From Pristionchus mayeri (Eukaryota > Nematoda > Chromadorea > Rhabditida > Neodiplogasteridae), in NCBI GenBank assembly GCA_036245805.1, contig BTRK01000004.1, forward strand, positions 43,302,907 through 43,366,906: a stretch of DNA of 64,000 nt, given 5' to 3'. The notes beneath the pieces are model-generated. The model made no database searches. It was not told the DNA's origin and was given only the letters and a program-made list of their open reading frames with translations. Below are positions 40,869 to 53,582 of this stretch, piece after piece (position 1 is the stretch's first letter; the number at the start of each line of letters is the position of its first letter). Made by a program: the position numbers and the translations under genes.

Positions 40869-41782
40869 ACCAGGGGAGGTATTCTTTCCTCAATTTCGGC
40901 CGAGCCGAAATTAATTTCGGCTTGCCCAATTTCATTTCGCCAGCCGCGTTTTGAGCGAGCGGTGGCCGAAAATGATTCGGCTTAGCCGAAATCGAAATTT
41001 TCGGCAGATTGACCGAAAATTGATTAGTTTTTCTTCACAAAATGTCGGCTCTTTATTTCGAAAGCCGAAAAATATGGAGAGAGAACAAAGAAATTTCGGC
41101 ACGATTTCGGCGGAGATTTGTTCGATGGTTAGTAGGTAAATCACTGAGCTTTTAAAATATTTCGCGTAAATAGTTATTAATGCAATTTAGGTAAGGCTCT
41201 TTTATTGCATGACAGTGTTTTCCAGTATGAGTGGTTAGCATTAGTTGGTCTTACTGGGTGAGGAAGTGAAATCAATATCATCTTAATATTAACTAATTCA
41301 ATTCCGTTTTTTTCATCTTGTGTATATTTCAGCGAAACCATTGTGAAAATGTATATGTGAAAAAAGGGACCGTGCAGCGAAAGTTCAACTATTTCCGTTA
41401 TCTAACTCCTCCCATTTCTCCCACTACTCCTATTATCTCTCTAATACTACAAAGTTAGAGCTCAAGTCGATTAGAAGGAAATGAATTCGGACTGTATGCT
41501 TGGGATGGATTAATAATAAACTTTTCATGAGCGATAAAATATGGTTTACAATAATGAACGCGGCATCCCATTCCTCATTGATCATCTCTCCCCATTTTTG
41601 GAACAACTGTCCGTGTCGAAGTGATATCGCTTTAGCTTTCAACGCGGAGGTCATCAGTTCGATCTCCTCCGCTGCGCTGATATTTTGCTTTCATTGTTTC
41701 AAATATTTCGCCTATTTCCGAAAATTTCGTCCAGCCAAAAATTTCGGCGAGGCCGAAATCGACGAAAGAACACCGCCCCAGG
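40869..41782 (-). mobile_element. TIR DNA transposon S, possibly with SANT-like ORF
   Basis: Ends CCAGGGGAGGTATTCTTTC and complement of right end CCTGGGGCGGTGTTCTTTCG, continuing into TTTCGGCC. On the minus strand (41700-41560) a frame reads SAAEEIELMTSALKAKAI then QLFQKWGEMINEEWDAAF, which resembles the Myb/SANT-like proteins of Harbinger-type elements. No transposase is seen. Confidence 0.55.
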
Positions 41783-42599
41783 AAGCGAAATAAAAATTCC
41801 AAAATTTAACAGTAGATGCATGCCTGATTGTTACAAACATTGGCTTAACCGCATTATAAAAATTAAATTTCTTAATTAAATTATGGTGTATGTTTCAACT
41901 ACGTCATCCATCACTTCGCCGCTCAGCGACAATGAATGGAGAGGAATGGTCCGCCGCGGGAACAAAGGAAATTATCTGATTTGACACGCTGTGTTCCCAA
42001 AACCGTCAGCCCCTTATTTTAAAGCTCTCAACAAAGGCTATACCGTCATTCAATTAGAGCTGCATCTTTGGCAAAGGTTTTGCGAAAATCGACCTTTAAT
42101 TTTAATGTTCAGAATTGTTTTCATGTGTTCTAGTTTGTGCATACCGATAGAGCTGAAAAATAAGCGGGGCTCCCTCAGACTATTTTTCACAAAAGTAAAG
42201 TTAAAGCGACAAAATTGTGAGTTAAGATTTGAACCAGAACCAATGACCCGTTGTCAGGTCCCCCAGAAAGGTTGTATGCAAATCAGATTTGCAGCATCTC
42301 TCTGATAGAAACCGACCTACACATTCCCAGAAAAAAAGTCAGATACCGATATTTTGCGAAATACGAGAAACTGACAGTTCAGCTCAATTCTTAGGTGAAT
42401 GGCGTGATATAGTTTTCGGAAATTCGTGAGGGTTTAAACATACCGGCAGAAATTTGAAAAAAAAAGAAAAAAAGAAAGAAACTTTTGAATCAACCTAGTA
42501 CAAGATATTAGACTTCTAGCTGCTTCAGCTTCACGTGGGATGGTAGATTTCATGTTGATGAAAATTATAGTCCACAAGTTTTCGCTTTTTTGTAGTTTG

Positions 42600-44029
42600 T
42601 AACACGTGTATCACGAGTCAGTGGACGAAAAATAGGCCCCTCGGGAACATTTTGAAAATTTGTATCACGAATTTGGCCCATACTATGGTAGTATAACACC
42701 CTGGAGTGATGATTTCGAAATATATATGTCATTTCCCCTGAGCCGGCTTTTAGGAATTTCCCTGTTTTGTACCGTATCTTTGCTCCCAGTTGAGCTACAA
42801 AGATGGCATTGAGCATAAAATGTGTGGAAAATTATTTTGAACAACTTTTATGTTGACAGCTTTTGTGTGCGATGCCAATTGAAAATGTTATGGTAAAAAG
42901 TCAGTTTTTCCAACCAAAAAAATAAAATTTTTCGACATCACGCAGGAAACTTGCAACGAATTTTCTTTGCATATTTCGAAAGAAGAAGTCAACCTGCATT
43001 ATATAAAAAAATGGCAAAAAAATTGAATGGTAGATTTGCATTGTAATTTTGGGCCAAAGGTGGAACTTTGGCAAAATCGCAAAACTCATTATTTCCAAAT
43101 TCTTCACAGTATTAAGTGCCAGGCAGTCCACGGACAAAACCGAAAACTGCACCTAATACTTTAATTTTCTATGAAACATGAATGAATCGACCACTTCCGT
43201 GCTTCGAAACAGATTAGGATCATTTGTGTTTCACAAACACTATGAAATGGAAACGGTTTTAGAGACCCAATTGTTCTAAGTTTCACAATTGGTTCATAGC
43301 AAAACTCGATACAGTAAGCTAAAATTCCGTGCAAGAGCAAATTCGCAGCTTTTTGAATTTCAAAAGGAGCGCGAAGTGAGCTTTTGCTTTTGCACGGGGC
43401 TTAATACTGTGTCTTTCCAAATGTACCCCTGGAAATTTTATGAACTTTTAAACTCGAAATACATATATTTACGGTGTTTAAGATCGTTTTAAGTGAAATA
43501 AATAAGTTTTGAAAGAAGTTGAAAATAATTATCTTTGCGATTTTGCCAAAGTTCCACCTTTGGCCCAAAATTACAATGCAAATCTACCCTTCAATTTCTT
43601 TTCTATTTTTTGCATATATGCATATATTTTTGCATATTTTTTTTATATATAATGCAGGTTAACTTCTTCTTTCGAAATATGCAAAGAAAATCCGCCGCAA
43701 GCTTCCTGCGTGATGTCGAAAAATTTTATTTTTTGGTTGGAAAAACGGACAATAACATTTTCAATTGGCATCGCACACAAAAGCTGTCAGCATAAAAGTT
43801 GTTCAGAATAATTTTTCATGTATTTTAAACTCAATGCCACATGTGTAGCTCAACTGGGAGCAGAGATACGGTACAAAACCGGAAAATTCCTATAAGCCGG
43901 CTCAGGGGCAAATGACATATATTTTTCGAAATCATCACTCCAGGGTGTTATAATACCATAGTATGGGCCAAATTTATGAAACAAATTTTCAAAATTTTCC
44001 CGCACACCTCCACTGTGATACGTGTGGTA
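42600..44029. mobile_element. Giant palindrome L (about 1.4 kb)
   Basis: Starts TAACACGTGTATCACGAGTC, ends CACTGTGATACGTGTGGTA. Arms share TGAGCCGGCTTTTAGGAATT, GTAGCTCAACTGGGAGC (right) and GACATCACGCAGGAA. Same terminal signature as palindrome K. Confidence 0.85.
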
Positions 44030-44690
44030 AATTGTTGATTTACAGCCAAAGTGAGAACAGGAGCTCGTTAACTAGCTCTGTTAATCTAAAATGACTAATC
44101 TAGTTTATTGATTCTTGAATCAGCAATATGAATTTTGCGCAATCGTAACATATGTATTTCAGAAAGGAGATTACCAAAATAGCAAGGAATCTCAAAGTCA
44201 AGAGTGTGTTGTTTCACGGAGAAGAAATAATGCCGAATTAAACAAAGTATATCACACCTCCATTTCGATGAAATACTTATATTATCCCAATTTTATCGTT
44301 CATCGATCAGCATTGTAAAACAACATTTCTTAGTTATCATCATCAAACTACATTGTTTTGTACTGACCCATTTAGCGTATCAAATGTTTTGCGCTTCGTA
44401 ATTTACATAGTTATTCAGCATGTTTGAATATATTCAAGCCTAGCATGCGGATTATGAAACGATAAACCATTAATATAGTTTCACCGTGATACCGTAATCA
44501 TAAGAAGTATCGATTTCGTTACTGATCAGAGCGACGCATATCTCAAAAGATGCGCCGTTGCCTGCTTATCAACTATCCAACGTTTCATTCCAATTTAATT
44601 TAAGCCCGTCGAAAATAATCGAAAAGCCTAATGTCTTCTTCACATTTTGAATTTTATCTTGTTCAGATTACGAGGTTTTTTATTCCTGCA
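44030..44690. other. A/T-rich stretch with one weak exon
   Basis: At 44162-44318 a plus frame follows TATTTCAG (KGDYQNSKESQSQECVVSRR) to a stop; there is no partner exon. Nothing else supported. Confidence 0.3.
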
Positions 44691-44694
44691 TTTT

Positions 44695-46035
44695 GGGGTG
44701 TGACTAAAGTACGGCCCTACGGCCCTACGGCTTGTTTCGCCCTATCCCTACGACATATAGAAGAGTCTACGGCCCGGTCATCTTCGATCGCCTTTATGGT
44801 TTACGGCCCTTGTATCGTCCCCTACGGCCCGCAACAATATCACGCCTCTCATGAGAGAATCGAGCTGAATTTGCCATTCATGGGAATGGAGGAAAATCGT
44901 GAATTGAGTTCTAACCGGTTTTGGCCATCCTAAGGCATGTCTGAGTGACCCCCAAAGTCTTTTTGTGCAGACTTCATTTTGGAGCTTCCTACGCCGAGTC
45001 GCAATTCGGCATTACTCACTTCAAGGGCCGATTTATCGAATACGGTGATAGATTGAGCAAAAGTGACCTCTGAGTGACCCCGACTCATTTTTTGACCAAT
45101 TTTTCTGAATCCGATTTTGAATGGCAGTACATTGTAGGTCAAATTTCTCAAAAATGTTGGTGCAGAAGCAGCTCAAATTTTATAAGTGAATACAGCTCAG
45201 CGAGAGCTTTCAAATGAGTGGTTTGCCAACAAAGTACGGACACGGTGGTGAGACTTTCGCCCTTTTTACGCTTTTCGATAATTTGAAGGCATTAATTCCT
45301 CGCAACACCGCGCGTTGTTGAGAGTGCAGAGTGAAAATATCCCAATGTTCTCAGTCTTCCTTCATTCCCAAAAAACGCGCGGTGTGGCTAGGAATGAGTG
45401 CCTTCAAATTATCTAAAAACGTAAAAGGGGCGAAACTCTCACCACCGTGTCCGTATTTTGTTGGCAAACCACTCATTTGAAAACTCTCGCTGAGCTGCAT
45501 TCACTTAGAAAATTTGAGCTGCTTCTGCACCTACATTTTTGAGAAAATTGATCTAAAATATACTGCCATTCAAAATCGGATTCAGAAAAATTTGTTTAGA
45601 TAAATCGATAGAGCTCAAAAAATGAGTCGGGGTCACTCAGAGGTCACTTTTGCTCAATCTATCACGGTATTCGAGAAATTGGCCCTTGAAGTGAGTGATG
45701 CCGAATTGCGACCCGGTGTAGGAAGCTCAAAAATGAAGTCTGTACAAAAAGACTTTGGGGGTCACTCAGGCATGCCTTAGGATGGCCCAAGCCGGTTAGA
45801 ACAAATTTCACCATTCCCGCGCTCAGCTCGTTTCTCTCATGAGAGGCATGATATGTACGGCCCTGATGTATGCATCCACGGCTCTCTTCAGTATCTACGG
45901 CCCCGATTCTGTCGCCATCGACCCGCATCAGAGTCTACGGCCCTGACGATGTCATCTTCGATCGTCTTTATGGTTTACGGGCCTGAAACACCGTCCTCTA
46001 CGGCCCACGACAATATTTAAGGCCCTGATGAAGGA
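44695..46035. mobile_element. Left end of a hAT-like element with ACGGCCC subterminal motifs
   Basis: GGGGTGTGACTAAAGTACGG at 44695 is matched inversely at 56526-56546. About eleven copies of (T)ACGGCCC or near variants follow: seven of them around TCTACGGCCC or TTTACGGCCC at 44711-44830 and 45855-46020, interrupted by palindrome C. Repeated short subterminal motifs are typical of hAT transposase binding regions. Confidence 0.5.
44840..45851. mobile_element. Giant palindrome C (about 1.01 kb)
   Basis: Ends TCACGCCTCTCATGAGAG...AATCGAGCTG and complement of CATGAGAGGCATGA, flanked by TA. Subfamily relative of B (21508-22557): CATCCTAAGGCATG, GACCCCGACTCATTTTTT and GAGTGGTTTGCCAAC recur in both. 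Inserted within the ACGGCCC motif array. Confidence 0.88.
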
Positions 46036-46044
46036 ATCTACTAT

Positions 46045-47115
46045 TACTAATAATGTTTGCGAAGTTTCGAAATCAGAGCTTTGACAGAATTCACGGTTCA
46101 TGAATTGAGGTGTGTCATAGGTAGAGACCGCAAGGTGGGTGACCGAATTGCTTTGGCAGGGTCATTTGTGGGTCTAATGTATCCCTTTGGGGCTAAATAA
46201 GGCCATACTTTTTGCCGTTTGGAGATATCGTATCGTTGACTCGAGTTATGTCCCAAAAACACCTCGAAAGATTCACAACGGAAAGGGAGTCGAAAGCGGG
46301 ACGAGAGCGAAGTGGGCGGAGCCCGCTCTGCCTGGTTTCTCCAAAAGTTTGAGCATAGCTTCGCACCGAGCTTGGTCGAGGATGAGAGGAAAGGCAGAGG
46401 TCCTAAAGAGAGCGCGCTCTCTGCACACGCCGGGTGAGAGATAAGCGAGCAAGTAGAGAGGAAGCAGCGCCCCTTTGCAATTCCATTAGCGCACGCTCTT
46501 GAACCTTTGAAATGAAATGATTAATCGGAAAAAAATCCAAAAAATACGTTCTCGGTGTCAATCGACGCCTAAAATCAGGAACTATCCATCGCACCATGCC
46601 CGTGTTAAGAAATGTCGTCGGAACCTTTTCATTCCCCTATCATGAACCCTAAATGGGTATTTTTTAGATATTTCTGATTAGATAATGCATGACGGGCATC
46701 CTGTCGTTTATAGACACTAGTCAGACGTACCCAAAAATATTTTTTCCATATTTTTTGGATAAGTATTCGCTGCGTCATTTCAAGAACCAGATTTCGACGC
46801 GCCTCATTCTCCTCCTAAGTGGGCGGAGCCTGCGGTCTCTAGTCATAGGTCTCGGAACGATAAAATTTGGGGTGACTTTGCAGAATGTTTTATTTCTCGG
46901 TAGAATGTACACCCTAATCGCTCAGGTTAGATCGGAATAGTGAATAACTCGATCAATCAACAATCTTAGCGAAATTGTGAGTGAATCTGAGAAGGTTCAT
47001 TTTTGACTCTGATCACATTTCTCTCTCCCACGTCCCCTGATACTCTCAAATTCATGAACCGTAAAATCGGTCACTGGAAAGCTCTGACTTCGAAACTTCG
47101 CACACATTATCAACA
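46045..47115. repeat. Imperfect palindrome with short arms
   Basis: GCGAAGTTTCGAAATCAGAG and CACGGTTCATGAATT at 46056-46108 are mirrored by AATTCATGAACCGT and CTCTGACTTCGAAACTTCGC at 47050-47102. The interior is about 0.95 kb without a supported gene. Confidence 0.6.
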
Positions 47116-48100
47116 ATATGTTCTCCACAACTATGCTAGAATTCAGATTTTTAGCTACACACCTTTTGAAATCCGACTATAGGTCAAAATTGATGAACAA
47201 CATTTTTAGATTTTTCGAATAGAGTGTCTGAGCTGCTCCACATTTGGCACACCATTTGTACATCACTACTTTACATTATCGGCCAAATTTGAGGCTTGTA
47301 GATCATCGGGAAACAGAGTCATTTAGCCAAATTTTAGGGATGTATTAAAATAATTTTCCCAAGAGATTGCGAAATCCGGTCAACAAGATTGATGGTGGTG
47401 GATTCTACACAACTGTGGTAGTACTTCCTCCACAGGAAGTGTAGGGACAACCATCTGCAAATTAAAAATCTTAGGAACAGGTTGTGCAAAGAGCGATGTT
47501 TCCCCGATCCCGCGAATTCAAATCTCAACACAAAATAGTTTTTTTTATAATTATATACAGATTTTTAATTGATGCGCCTTTAAATATTCAGTGAATGGAT
47601 AGAACTGGTTTCAAGGAAGCTACTCTAAAAAACAAGCTAAATCTACTTCGACGCACCTCTCTAAAATCAGACTCAAAATGCGATCTTCAAGCTTTTAATG
47701 GGCCAGAAAACGATTCAGGAGATGCGCCTTTCCAATTTTGCACTTCAGATGTTCTACGTACTCGATAGGTGCATTAGGAAAAAATTCAGCGAAATTCACT
47801 TCGACACACCTTGTCAAATCTTATACTGAAGTTTCCGACAACTGCATTAATCAGAAGCTTTGTCATACATATTTCTTTATTTTTGATATTGCTGGTGGTA
47901 TAAATAATGGTGTAGAGATTATTCAGGTTGTATAGGTCGTGATATTCTACCTAATTCAAACTGGATAACAATTTTTGACAACGCTACAGTATACCATTAG
48001 GGTTTATACTTGATTGCAATCGTCAAAATCATATAAATGCATCTAACTAAGTCAATTATTGAGCGGGAGTAAGTGGTATATGCGAAGACAGCTAGCAAGG
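47116..48100. other. A/T-rich stretch without a gene
   Basis: No supported exon or repeat; open frames are under 70 codons. Confidence 0.4.
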
Positions 48101-51100
48101 AGATGAAGGGAAACTAGGATCCCCCTGCAGACCTCCCCCTATCCTCTCCTCGCCTTCTTCAATAACTCCCCCTTCCTCGACCCAAACTGTTTATCCCAGC
48201 TTAGTTTCTCAATACGATTCCCCCTCCACTCCTTCCTCTGATATTCTGCCAAAGATTTCTTGTCTCTATTACAACGCCCGATCATTAGTCAATAAGCTAC
48301 CATATTTTCACTCTATTCTAAAAGTTGAACAACCAGACATTGTGTTTATCACCGAATCATGGCTGACCTCTCGTATTCCTACCTCATTGATAATCGCTGA
48401 TCTACCATATCATGCTATTAGACGTGATTGCTCAAATGGCCGTGGAGGCGGTACACTTATTGTACTTCGTGACCATTTTCACTACTCTATCCTCGGTTCC
48501 ATCCATAGTAGTCTTGAATCCCTCTCCATTGATTTGCTCACTTCCTCGTCCTCTTTCATTCGTCTTTGTGTTGTGTACCGACCTCCTAGCTACAGTACGA
48601 CCCAGACAGAAAACCTCGTTGATGGTCTCTCAGACCTTCTTACCACCAGTCCCCACCCAATCATATTCATAGGAGATTTCAATAGCGACATCATTTCCAG
48701 TGCCATTCCGGCCACAGAACAATCACTTCACTCCTTCGTTTCTACTTCCGACCTCAGCCATCTAATCCGTAGTCCCACTAGGATAGATCGATGCATTGAT
48801 TGGCTACTTGCTAGTGATTCATCCATAGTACACAACCCCTCTGTAATTCCCTCCTTTCCTACATCCGATCATTTTGGTATATCCTTCTCAATTGATTCAA
48901 GATGCCTCCCTTCCGCTCAATCGTTAGTTAGAGATTTCGCTCGCACCAACTATGACCACCTCTCGTCCTTCCTTCTCACCTTCGACTGGTTTACAACATT
49001 TTCACAAGCTCCTGACCCTGAGAACATGTATTCTAACTTTGTCTCTGTAATCCACCACGCGATTGATCTTTTCGTACCGTATCACTGCCCTAAGCCTGCT
49101 ACCCATTCTTATCCCCCTCATATCCGAAAGCTAATTAAACACCGAAATTCTCTGTTCACAAAGTATAATTTACTCTCAATTCGCCTTCAATACGAGAAGT
49201 GCAGTAGAGATCTATTATTCCAAATTAAAAAAATGGAACCAATTTTGCGAACATAAAAAACTAAAAAACACTAAAGATCTCTACCGTCACATCCGTACCC
49301 TTACCCAACCGAAGCCATCTATCCCCAAACAACTTATTGATTCCTCTGGAAATATCTCAACTAGTACCTTAGACATAGCAAATTCCCTTGCATCCCGATT
49401 TGCATCCCACTTCACACTTGATGACGGATTATTACCATCCATTCCCTCCCACCCCTCTTCCTCATATCTAAGAAATGTATCTTTCTTCCCCCATGACGTG
49501 TATAAGGCTTTAAAGCAGCTCTCACCATCATGCTCTACGGGCCATGATAACATTCCTCAGATTGTCTTTCGTAAATGTGCACATGCCCTCTCCCTCCCCC
49601 TGTGCGATATTTTCAATATTAGTATGGAAACCGGCACTGTCCCATCACTATGGAAATTCTCACTCATTACCCTAATCCCCAAACCAAACAAGAATCCCCA
49701 AGTACCCGACTCTTATCGCCCTATCTCCATACTGTCTCCCGCCTCTAAAACAATGGAACGCCTTGTCAAGCATAAGCTTGCCCCTTACCTTTACCGCTCC
49801 AATATCATTCCTAATTACCAACATGGTTTTCGATCCGGTGCCTCTGTTCTTACCAACCTCGTAGACTGTGAAAATGACTGGACCTTCGCTCATTCCCGTA
49901 AAGAGCAAATTGATGTTATTTACCTCGACTTCTCTCGTGCATTTGACACCGTCCCCTTTCCCAAGCTTATCTCTAAATGCTTGCATTATGGTATTAATGG
50001 TAACCTTCTAAATTGGATCTCTGATTTTGTAACGGATAGGCACTTCTCCGTAAGGTTAGGTACTACCGTATCTAAGTCCTTCCCTGTTCTCTCCGGCGTA
50101 CCACAAGGATCTGTACTAGGGCCTATTCTATTCTCTCTTTATATATCTGATATTACATATGTCATTGCTCCCTTCCCCGATGTGTTTGTGAAAGCATATG
50201 CAGATGACATTAAGATTTATGTTTCCTATTCCAGTAAAAATAAAGCCTCTCGCACTGCCCAATTACAGTATGCCCTAGATGCTATCTATTCATGGACTGT
50301 ATCCAATCAATTATCTCTCTCCGAATCTAAATGCACACATCTCCACATAGGTTCTTCTCTTGCTCCTCATTATCTCATTAATAATGTTATCCTCGAGCAA
50401 GTCCCTCAACAACGCGATCTCGGCGTCCAAGTACTGCCCACCCTAAATAACTCTGCCAGTATTGATGATCGTGTAAAAAAAGCCACCACTGTCATGCATA
50501 TTATGCTTCGTGCTGTATCCGTTAATGATCCCACTATCCTTATCAAATGCTTTAAAACATATGTTCTTCCTCACATTGAATTCGCTTGCCCCTTCTTGAA
50601 CCCTCATATCAAGAAACAGAGTCAGAAGCTTGAGAAAATACAAGAGAAATTCACTCGTATTCTATACTATAGATGCTTTCCATCTCCATCATATCCTCTT
50701 GGTCTTCCCTCCTACTCTCAACGTCTGTCCTTCCTCGGTCTTCAAGCGCTTTTTGAGAGGAGAGTCACTTATGATCTAGTCCTGGCCCGTAGGATCATGT
50801 ATGGAGACACCATACTCGATAGAAGTAAATTTTTCCTGTTTGCTCCCCTAAGAGAAAGGACCAACAACTTTGGAATCTATATTGAGAAAACCAGATCCAC
50901 ACCTCGATATCATTGTTTTTCTCGTAGAGTTGCTAGGATTTTTAACGCTCTCCCCACCCATGTATTGTCATCCCCCAGCATCCCTGTCTTCAAGAAGAGA
51001 TTGATAACTCTAGAATTTGATTTTCGGAAATATATTTTCCAATAGTATTCCCTCCTTCCACTACCTTACCACATTCCTTCATTCTCACCCCCTCCCCCCT

Positions 51101-51370
51101 TTAGAGATCCCCTGACGCTGGATCTCGGAGCAGAGTCTACCTGGTCTACCTCGAGTGCCTCCTCCTCGATAAAACTCCCCATCAGAACAGACGAAGACAG
51201 ATGAGACCAGCCGATTGGATCTTCGCATTTTACGATTGCACCTCCTTCCCCCCCATTCCCCCTTCCTATCGTATTCGACCTCAGTGTGAGGAGAGTCAAC
51301 TCTCTTGTATCATAACACATAAGTAATTATTCGTCTTTCGTTGCGCCGCCGAGCGTAGATAAAATATATA
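48100..51370 (+). mobile_element. Near-intact non-LTR retrotransposon (LINE)
   Basis: Contains an apurinic-type endonuclease followed by a reverse transcriptase in the order of Jockey/CR1-type LINEs. The 3' UTR of about 300 bp ends with TTGCGCCGCCGAGCGTAG and an A/T microsatellite-like tail. The 5' boundary is uncertain and no ORF1 is seen, so it is probably 5'-truncated. It ends directly against palindrome H. Confidence 0.85.
48180..51045 (+). pseudogene. LINE endonuclease/reverse transcriptase with one frameshift
   Basis: The endonuclease (about 48250-48990) shows CLYYNARSLVNKL, PDIVFITESWL, FIGDFNSD and SDHFG. The frame ends at 49256 because of a run of seven A (49227-49233); one frame over it continues without stop to 51045. 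The RT part shows SYRPISILSPASKTMERL, YLDFSRAFDTVP, GVPQGSVLGPILF and the YADD catalytic box in KAYADDIKIYV. Both domains otherwise look intact, so inactivation could be recent or a sequencing slip. Confidence 0.85.
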
Positions 51371-51886
51371 TGAGAGGAATCGCGAGAGAATCGACCACGC
51401 CGCGGCGGTAGGAATGAAGTTTGCCCTATCCCGCTATGATTTTGGTACTATCACTTTTCGACAGTCAAATTGCGCTCACTTAAATGATCATAAATCCGTT
51501 CAAAGTAAAGACAGAGGGCCGTTCTTTTTTTCCAATGAAAGCTACCATCATGCGCAACAACTTTTATGTTGACGTCATCATTCCTTGTGCTCATCCTGGT
51601 GCGGGGCGGTCGGGTTTATCAAAAGTTACGTAATTTTGGAAATCGGAAAAACTATCTGGGTTTTCATGCTTAAGTTGTAGTACCTATATATGTCTAACTT
51701 CTCGCCAAAAATTAGGAAAATCGGGGTATAGACAAAAAAGGTCTCGCTTTCGTGCAGCGACCGGAAAATGAGTTCCGGAATCGAATTCTTCCAAACCTTC
51801 AATAGCCACTATTTGTGCTCTAAATCATCCAAAAACATCGAAAAGAACTTAAAATTGTTTGCACGCGTATTGTAGCACCTTCATTG

Positions 51887-53172
51887 GTCTCGTTTTATGT
51901 CCATTCATTGAGTCAAAAGAAATCAGTAGATACTATATTTTTCGATTACCAAAAAGCATTCGATTCAATTGATTTAAAATTTCTGTTGCATAAGCTTTCC
52001 TATCTAGGAATTTCTAAACATGTTGTAAAATGGTTTGAATCATATCTCATAGGAAGATCTCAACGTGTTTTTATCGGAGATTATCTTTCCCCTCCATCCC
52101 CCATTATTTCAGGGGTCCCTCAAGGATCTGCCATTGGTCCTCTATTGTTCATTATATACATTAACGACCTTGGTAGTTGTATCCCTCCTTCGGTCAAATA
52201 CAATGTATTCGCCGACGACCTTAAAATATACGCCACCGTCCCTGACCACAGTAACGATCTTCAAAATGCCATTACAAATATAGAGAAGTGGACTGCTCAG
52301 TGGAATATGACTATCAGCGCTCCTAAGTGTTCCGTTCTCCATTTAGGTCGTCTCAAAACACGGTCACAATACATCCTCAATGGTAATATTATTTCTCCTA
52401 AAGATGAAGTTCGGGACCTTGGTATTTTCTTACTAGAAATTTGCACTTTGGCCATCATATTGACCAAATTACTAGAAAAGCCAGATCCTTGTGCAACCTT
52501 TTACTTCGGTCGTTTTCCATATCCCCTCCTGACATTTTGGTTAAGGCATACAAAATCTACATTCGCCCTCTGCTTGAATCATCAACCATAATTTGGAATC
52601 CCACTGCTATTGGGCTGGTTAATCAAGTTGAATCTGTACAACGTGAATTCACTAGACGGATTCTGGGTCGATTTAAATTACCTTACCTCCCTTACCCTGA
52701 AAGGCTTAAGCATTTTCAATTAGACACACTAGAGTACCGCCGCTCTTTGAACGATATGTACTTTCTGTACGATTCTTTGCACGAGTTCGTTCTACTCGAC
52801 ACCTCTTCTCTCTATACGATCGCTCCCCTCTCTCGAAGCCTCCGTGCCTCTCACAGCATGCGCATCGCTTTACCGTACGTGCTTCCAACTTCTATGTCCT
52901 CTTTTGCCACTCGTTCACTAACGCTCTGGAATTCATTTCCCAACAAAATAGTTACCATGCCCCGTCTCTCTTTCCGCCACCACATTAAAAACTCTCCCAC
53001 TTGTGTCCTCCACTCGTCCAACGTAAGATTGTAACACGGACTGCCACATAATCCCCACCCACATGCTCGCCCGAGCCCAAAATACCACCTGATCGTCTAT
53101 CGTCGTCGCCTTGAAGGCCATATTCCTCCCATATCCCGGTGGTGAATAAAGTATAAGTATAAGTATAAGTAT
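51887..53172 (+). mobile_element. 5'-truncated LINE inside the left arm of palindrome H
   Basis: Ends in a (TATAAG)n-type tail at about 53148-53172. The right arm of H (about 55262-55285) keeps the uninterrupted site ATGTATGAACAATGAAGG, so the insertion point is exact to a few bases. Confidence 0.85.
51890..53034 (+). pseudogene. LINE reverse transcriptase fragment, frameshifted
   Basis: RT palm: FDYQKAFDSIDLKFLLHKLS, GVPQGSAIGPLLFIIYIND and the FADD box in YNVFADDLKIYA; a frameshift near 52435 moves the rest to another frame (ITRKARSLCNLLLRSF ... IIWNPTAIG), ending at 53034. Distinct from the 48-51 kb LINE (FADD versus YADD, different tail). Confidence 0.85.
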
Positions 53173-53582
53173 ATACATGATCACATGACCCAAAATTTGA
53201 AAATCGATATTTTGACCCATATCAACTAGGGGGAAGGCCTTGATGCACAAAATGGGTTTCAAATAATGTAGAAATGTCCCTCTAAACGAATCAGAGACAT
53301 GGGGCATCTATAAATGTTGAGTTTTCATAATAATTCAAGAAAAAGCACAAAACTGTACAATAGGGCAAAGTGGTCATAGAGATCCGGCTTATGGCTAGGA
53401 ATATAGAGCGCGATGAGCTAAACATATCCTCTGTTGAAAGTGAGTCCCTATCTTGTCGTTGAAGCGAGCTACAGAGCTTGGAAGATTGCAGAAAACCACG
53501 GAATGGGCGAGCGAGGGAGCGCTAAATAGAGGGGAGGGAGAGGGAGGTCAGACGGCGAGGGCGCCAGACGGTTAGAGCACGC

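Larger units (their letters stand above)
39806..42290. repeat. Outer palindrome O (about 2.5 kb) with nested elements
   Basis: Arms 39806-40084 and 41995-42290 are inverted: TTGCATACAACTATTCTGG and CGGGTCATTGGTTCTGGTTC at left, with complements at right. The centre holds palindrome R, the TIR element S and other sequence. No host gene. Confidence 0.75.

Noticed and set aside
46187..46597. ORFs around 46.2-46.6 kb
   Set aside because: No conserved motif; GC-rich simple composition inside an imperfect palindrome.
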